Below, one piece after another: positions 61,866 to 64,000 of a stretch of 64,000 nucleotides of DNA. The notes under the pieces are model-generated. The model searched no databases and was not told where the DNA came from. It saw nothing but the letters and a program-made list of their open reading frames with translations. Position 1 is the first letter of the stretch. Each line of letters starts with the position of its first letter. The stretch comes from Mixta sp. Marseille-Q2659 (GTDB lineage: Bacteria > Pseudomonadota > Gammaproteobacteria > Enterobacterales > Enterobacteriaceae), in contig NZ_CALNWY010000001.1 in NCBI RefSeq assembly GCF_940807255.1, forward strand, positions 344,487-408,486, in the 5' to 3' direction. The position numbers and the translations under genes are program-made.

Positions 61866-61955
61866 CTAAATGATTTAGTGCCATTTATCGATGGAGAAAT
61901 CCCGCTTTGGCATTTTTCGGATAACTATACCTGGATAATTTCTAAGGCGATTTAG
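61866..61955. promoter_or_regulatory. Candidate operators between the LacI-family gene and tauA
   Basis: CTAAATGATTTAG (61866-61878) is a perfect odd-centred palindrome 53 bp upstream of the LacI-family start. CTAAGGCGATTTAG (61942-61955) has the same outer arms with a CG-type centre. LacI-type regulators often bind such arms in pairs. No validation is available. Confidence 0.3.
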
Positions 61956-62045
61956 TGATTAATCATAATTTTTAATTACTTCATGCCCCGCCTGCGTCTC
62001 AGCTACAACTGAGCCCGATGACAATAACAGCTGGCGGAGCGCAAG

Positions 62046-63026
62046 ATGGTGAGGATTACACGATTTTTGATATTAGCAGCGACTTTATCGCTGCTGGCAG
62101 CCCAGGTGCAGGCGGTAGAGGTTACCGTGGCGTATCAGACGTCGGCTGAACCGGCGAAAGTGGCGCAGGCGGATGAAACGTTTGCCCGGGAAAGCGGCGC
62201 GCACGTTGACTGGCGCAAATTTGACAGCGGCTCCAGCGTTGTTCGGGCGTTAGCCTCTGGTGACGTGCAGATCGGCAATATCGGTTCCAGCCCGCTGGCG
62301 GTGGCCGCCAGCCAGAAACTCCCGATAGAAGTTTTTCTGCTGGCTTCGCAGCTTGGCAGCTCAGAAGCGCTGGTGGTGAATAAAAAGATTACCTCGCCGC
62401 AGGATCTCATCGGCAAGCGAATCGCGGTGCCTTTTATTTCCACCACGCATTACAGCCTGCTGGCGGCATTAAAACACTGGGGCATCAGCCCAAATCAGCT
62501 GCAAATCATCAACCTGCAACCGCCCGCGATTATTGCCGCCTGGCAGCGAGGCGATATTGACGGCGCCTACGTCTGGGCGCCAGCGGTAAACGAACTGGCT
62601 AAAACCGGCACCGTATTAACCGATTCCGCGCAGGTCGGGCAATGGGGCGCGCCGACGCTGGATGTTTGGGTGGTACGTAAGGATTTCGCCGCGCAGCATC
62701 CCGACATTGTTACCGCATTTGCCCGCAGCGCGCTGGCGGCGCAGCAGGCCTATCTTACTCAGCCGCAGCAGTGGCTCCGGCAGCCGGACAACCTCAATAA
62801 GCTTTCTCGTCTGAGCGGCGTGCCGGTCGATCAGGTTGCCGGTCTGGTGCAGGGCAATACCTATCTCAGCGCGCAGCAACAAATTGCCCAGTTGGGTGAA
62901 CCGGTCAATAAAGCCATCGGCGATACCGCCCGTTTTCTGCAACAGCAGGGGAAAGTGGCGCAGGTCGCTGCGGATTATCACGACTATGTGACCGACCGCT
63001 TTGTCCGTCCTTTAGCGCAAAAGTAA
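62046..63026 (+). CDS. tauA: TauA, taurine-binding periplasmic protein
   Basis: 326 residues (E. coli TauA 320). The signal peptide is about residues 1-23 ([17 protein letters not shown]). The mature part has [39 protein letters not shown], the solute-contact segment [18 protein letters not shown], and [16 protein letters not shown], all as in TauA. It delivers taurine to TauBC during sulfur limitation. GGAG lies upstream of the ATG. It is divergent from the LacI-family gene, whose role toward tau is unknown; in E. coli tau is controlled by Cbl. Confidence 0.95.
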   Translation: MVRITRFLILAATLSLLAAQVQAVEVTVAYQTSAEPAKVAQADETFARESGAHVDWRKFDSGSSVVRALASGDVQIGNIGSSPLAVAASQKLPIEVFLLASQLGSSEALVVNKKITSPQDLIGKRIAVPFISTTHYSLLAALKHWGISPNQLQIINLQPPAIIAAWQRGDIDGAYVWAPAVNELAKTGTVLTDSAQVGQWGAPTLDVWVVRKDFAAQHPDIVTAFARSALAAQQAYLTQPQQWLRQPDNLNKLSRLSGVPVDQVAGLVQGNTYLSAQQQIAQLGEPVNKAIGDTARFLQQQGKVAQVAADYHDYVTDRFVRPLAQK

Positions 63027-63036
63027 GGGGGTAACC

Positions 63037-63804
63037 ATGCTTTCTCTGTCGCAGGTCAGCGCGCGTTATCACGGTCATCTCGCGCTACAGGATATTAACC
63101 TGACGCTCAATGCGGGTGAGCTGATGGTGATTCTGGGGCCGTCCGGCTGTGGAAAAACCACCTTGTTGAATCTAATCGCCGGTTTTCTGCCAGCGGAAGA
63201 AGGGCGGTTAACGCTGGCGGATCGGCCCATCGTCGGGCCCGGCGCCGATCGCGGCGTGGTGTTTCAAAACGAAGGCTTACTGCCCTGGCGCAACGTGGTG
63301 GATAACGTGGCGCTGGGACTACAGCTGGCAGGCATGGAGCTGAACGCGCGTCGCGAAACCGCCGGGCGCTTATTAAAAAAAGTGGGGCTGGAGGGCGCGG
63401 AGAAACGCTTTATCTGGCAGCTTTCCGGCGGCATGCGTCAGCGTGTCGGCATCGCCCGCGCGCTGGCCGCCGATCCGCAGCTGTTGCTGTTGGATGAGCC
63501 TTTCGGCGCGCTGGATGCCTTTACCCGCGAGCAGATGCAGGCGTTGCTGCTGCGTCTGTGGCGCGACAGCGGCAAAGCCATCTTGCTGATTACCCATGAT
63601 ATTGAGGAAGCGGTGTTTCTCGCCAGCGAGCTGATCCTTATGACGCCAGGGCCGGGACGCATCAGCGAGCGCCTGACGCTCGATTTCGGTCGCCGCTTTG
63701 CGGCGGGCGAGTCCTGCCGCACGATCAAATCCGATCCCGCCTTTATCGCCCAGCGTGAATATGTGCTGAGCCAGGTCTTCCAACAGCGCGAGGCTTTCTC
63801 ATGA
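63037..63804 (+). CDS. tauB: TauB, taurine ABC transporter ATP-binding protein
   Basis: 255 residues (E. coli 255). Walker A is GPSGCGKTT (39-47), the Q-loop is in [10 protein letters not shown], the signature [16 protein letters not shown] and Walker [15 protein letters not shown]. The switch histidine lies in [10 protein letters not shown]. Energises taurine import. It is 10 bp after tauA and overlaps tauC (ATGA). Confidence 0.95.
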   Translation: MLSLSQVSARYHGHLALQDINLTLNAGELMVILGPSGCGKTTLLNLIAGFLPAEEGRLTLADRPIVGPGADRGVVFQNEGLLPWRNVVDNVALGLQLAGMELNARRETAGRLLKKVGLEGAEKRFIWQLSGGMRQRVGIARALAADPQLLLLDEPFGALDAFTREQMQALLLRLWRDSGKAILLITHDIEEAVFLASELILMTPGPGRISERLTLDFGRRFAAGESCRTIKSDPAFIAQREYVLSQVFQQREAFS

Positions 63805-64000
63805 GTATTCAGGCACTTGAAAAACAGCGGGCGCAGCGTTTTTGCTGGCGCTGGCCGCTTTCCCGTCAGTTAACACTGAGCCTGGCGACCTTGACTGCTT
63901 TGCTGGCGCTGTGGTGGCTGGCTACGGCGCTGCAGCTGATTACGCCGCTGTTTTTGCCGTCGCCGCAGCAGGTGTTACGCCAGTTGCTGACCATTGCCAG
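63801..64000 (+). CDS. tauC: TauC, taurine ABC transporter permease (3'-truncated)
   Basis: The first 66 codons are present and the window then ends. They begin [21 protein letters not shown] and continue through a membrane helix ([21 protein letters not shown]) to [17 protein letters not shown], matching E. coli TauC. The permease domain proper lies outside the window. tauD, which follows in E. coli, cannot be judged. Confidence 0.92.
   Translation, partial: MSIQALEKQRAQRFCWRWPLSRQLTLSLATLTALLALWWLATALQLITPLFLPSPQQVLRQLLTIA

Overview
The window is a piece of an Enterobacterales chromosome. Almost every gene aligns along its length with an E. coli K-12 gene remembered from that genome, and the order glpR-malT-malPQ, nfuA-gntX-bioH, feoAB-tex-greB-ompR-envZ-pckA-hslO-hslR-yrfG-igaA-nudE-mrcA-hofMNOPQ-aroKB-damX-dam-rpe-gph-trpS-cysG-nirDB-tsgA-ppiA-yhfG-fic-pabA-argD-yhfK-crp-yhfA-prkB-yheU-yheT is the familiar 74-76 minute backbone. 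Divergence from E. coli, a short DamX, and local gene content (DUF943/DUF3289 pair instead of gntT, no feoC, no nirC) suggest Erwiniaceae (Pantoea/Mixta/Erwinia-like). The genus is inference only. No tRNA, rRNA, CRISPR array, insertion sequence or prophage is visible.

Layout. 0-8.4 kb: end of glpR, then the maltodextrin regulator malT, divergent from malPQ. 8.5-10.2 kb: an AT-rich accessory patch with a DUF943 membrane protein and a DUF3289 gene that is out of frame at a 10-bp tandem repeat. 10.3-20.4 kb: nfuA, gntX, bioH, a BhsA/YhcN-type small secreted protein, a glucosylglycerate-phosphorylase-like GH13 enzyme, feoAB with a Fur box, tex and greB. 20.5-30.7 kb: an orphan YjbE-like secreted peptide with a candidate RcsAB box, ompR-envZ, pckA, hslO-hslR-yrfG, igaA and nudE. 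30.8-43.3 kb: mrcA (frameshifted), the hofMNOPQ DNA-utilisation genes, and the aroKB-damX-dam-rpe-gph-trpS run. 43.5-49.4 kb: cysG-nirD-nirB with a textbook FNR plus NarL/P promoter, then a codA copy carrying an in-frame stop. 49.5-60.2 kb: tsgA, ppiA with a perfect CpxR box, yhfG-fic, pabA, argD with two ARG boxes, yhfK, crp, yhfA, prkB, yheU, yheT. From 60.2 kb the E. coli order ends: a broken LysE/RhtB-type exporter, a LacI-family regulator and tauABC (tauC runs off the end).

How it fits together. The window is mostly housekeeping: carbon control (crp, malT, pckA), envelope stress and osmoregulation (ompR-envZ, igaA, CpxR-controlled ppiA), iron (feoAB), anaerobic nitrite reduction with its siroheme synthase (nirBD, cysG) and taurine sulfur scavenging. 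The unusual part is a set of five interrupted reading frames: DUF3289 at a slippable 10-bp repeat, pckA and the RhtB-like gene at A runs, mrcA at a short indel, and codA by TGG to TGA. Some may be base-calling errors. The DUF3289 repeat looks like a genuine contingency (phase-variable) switch and is the best candidate for something undescribed.
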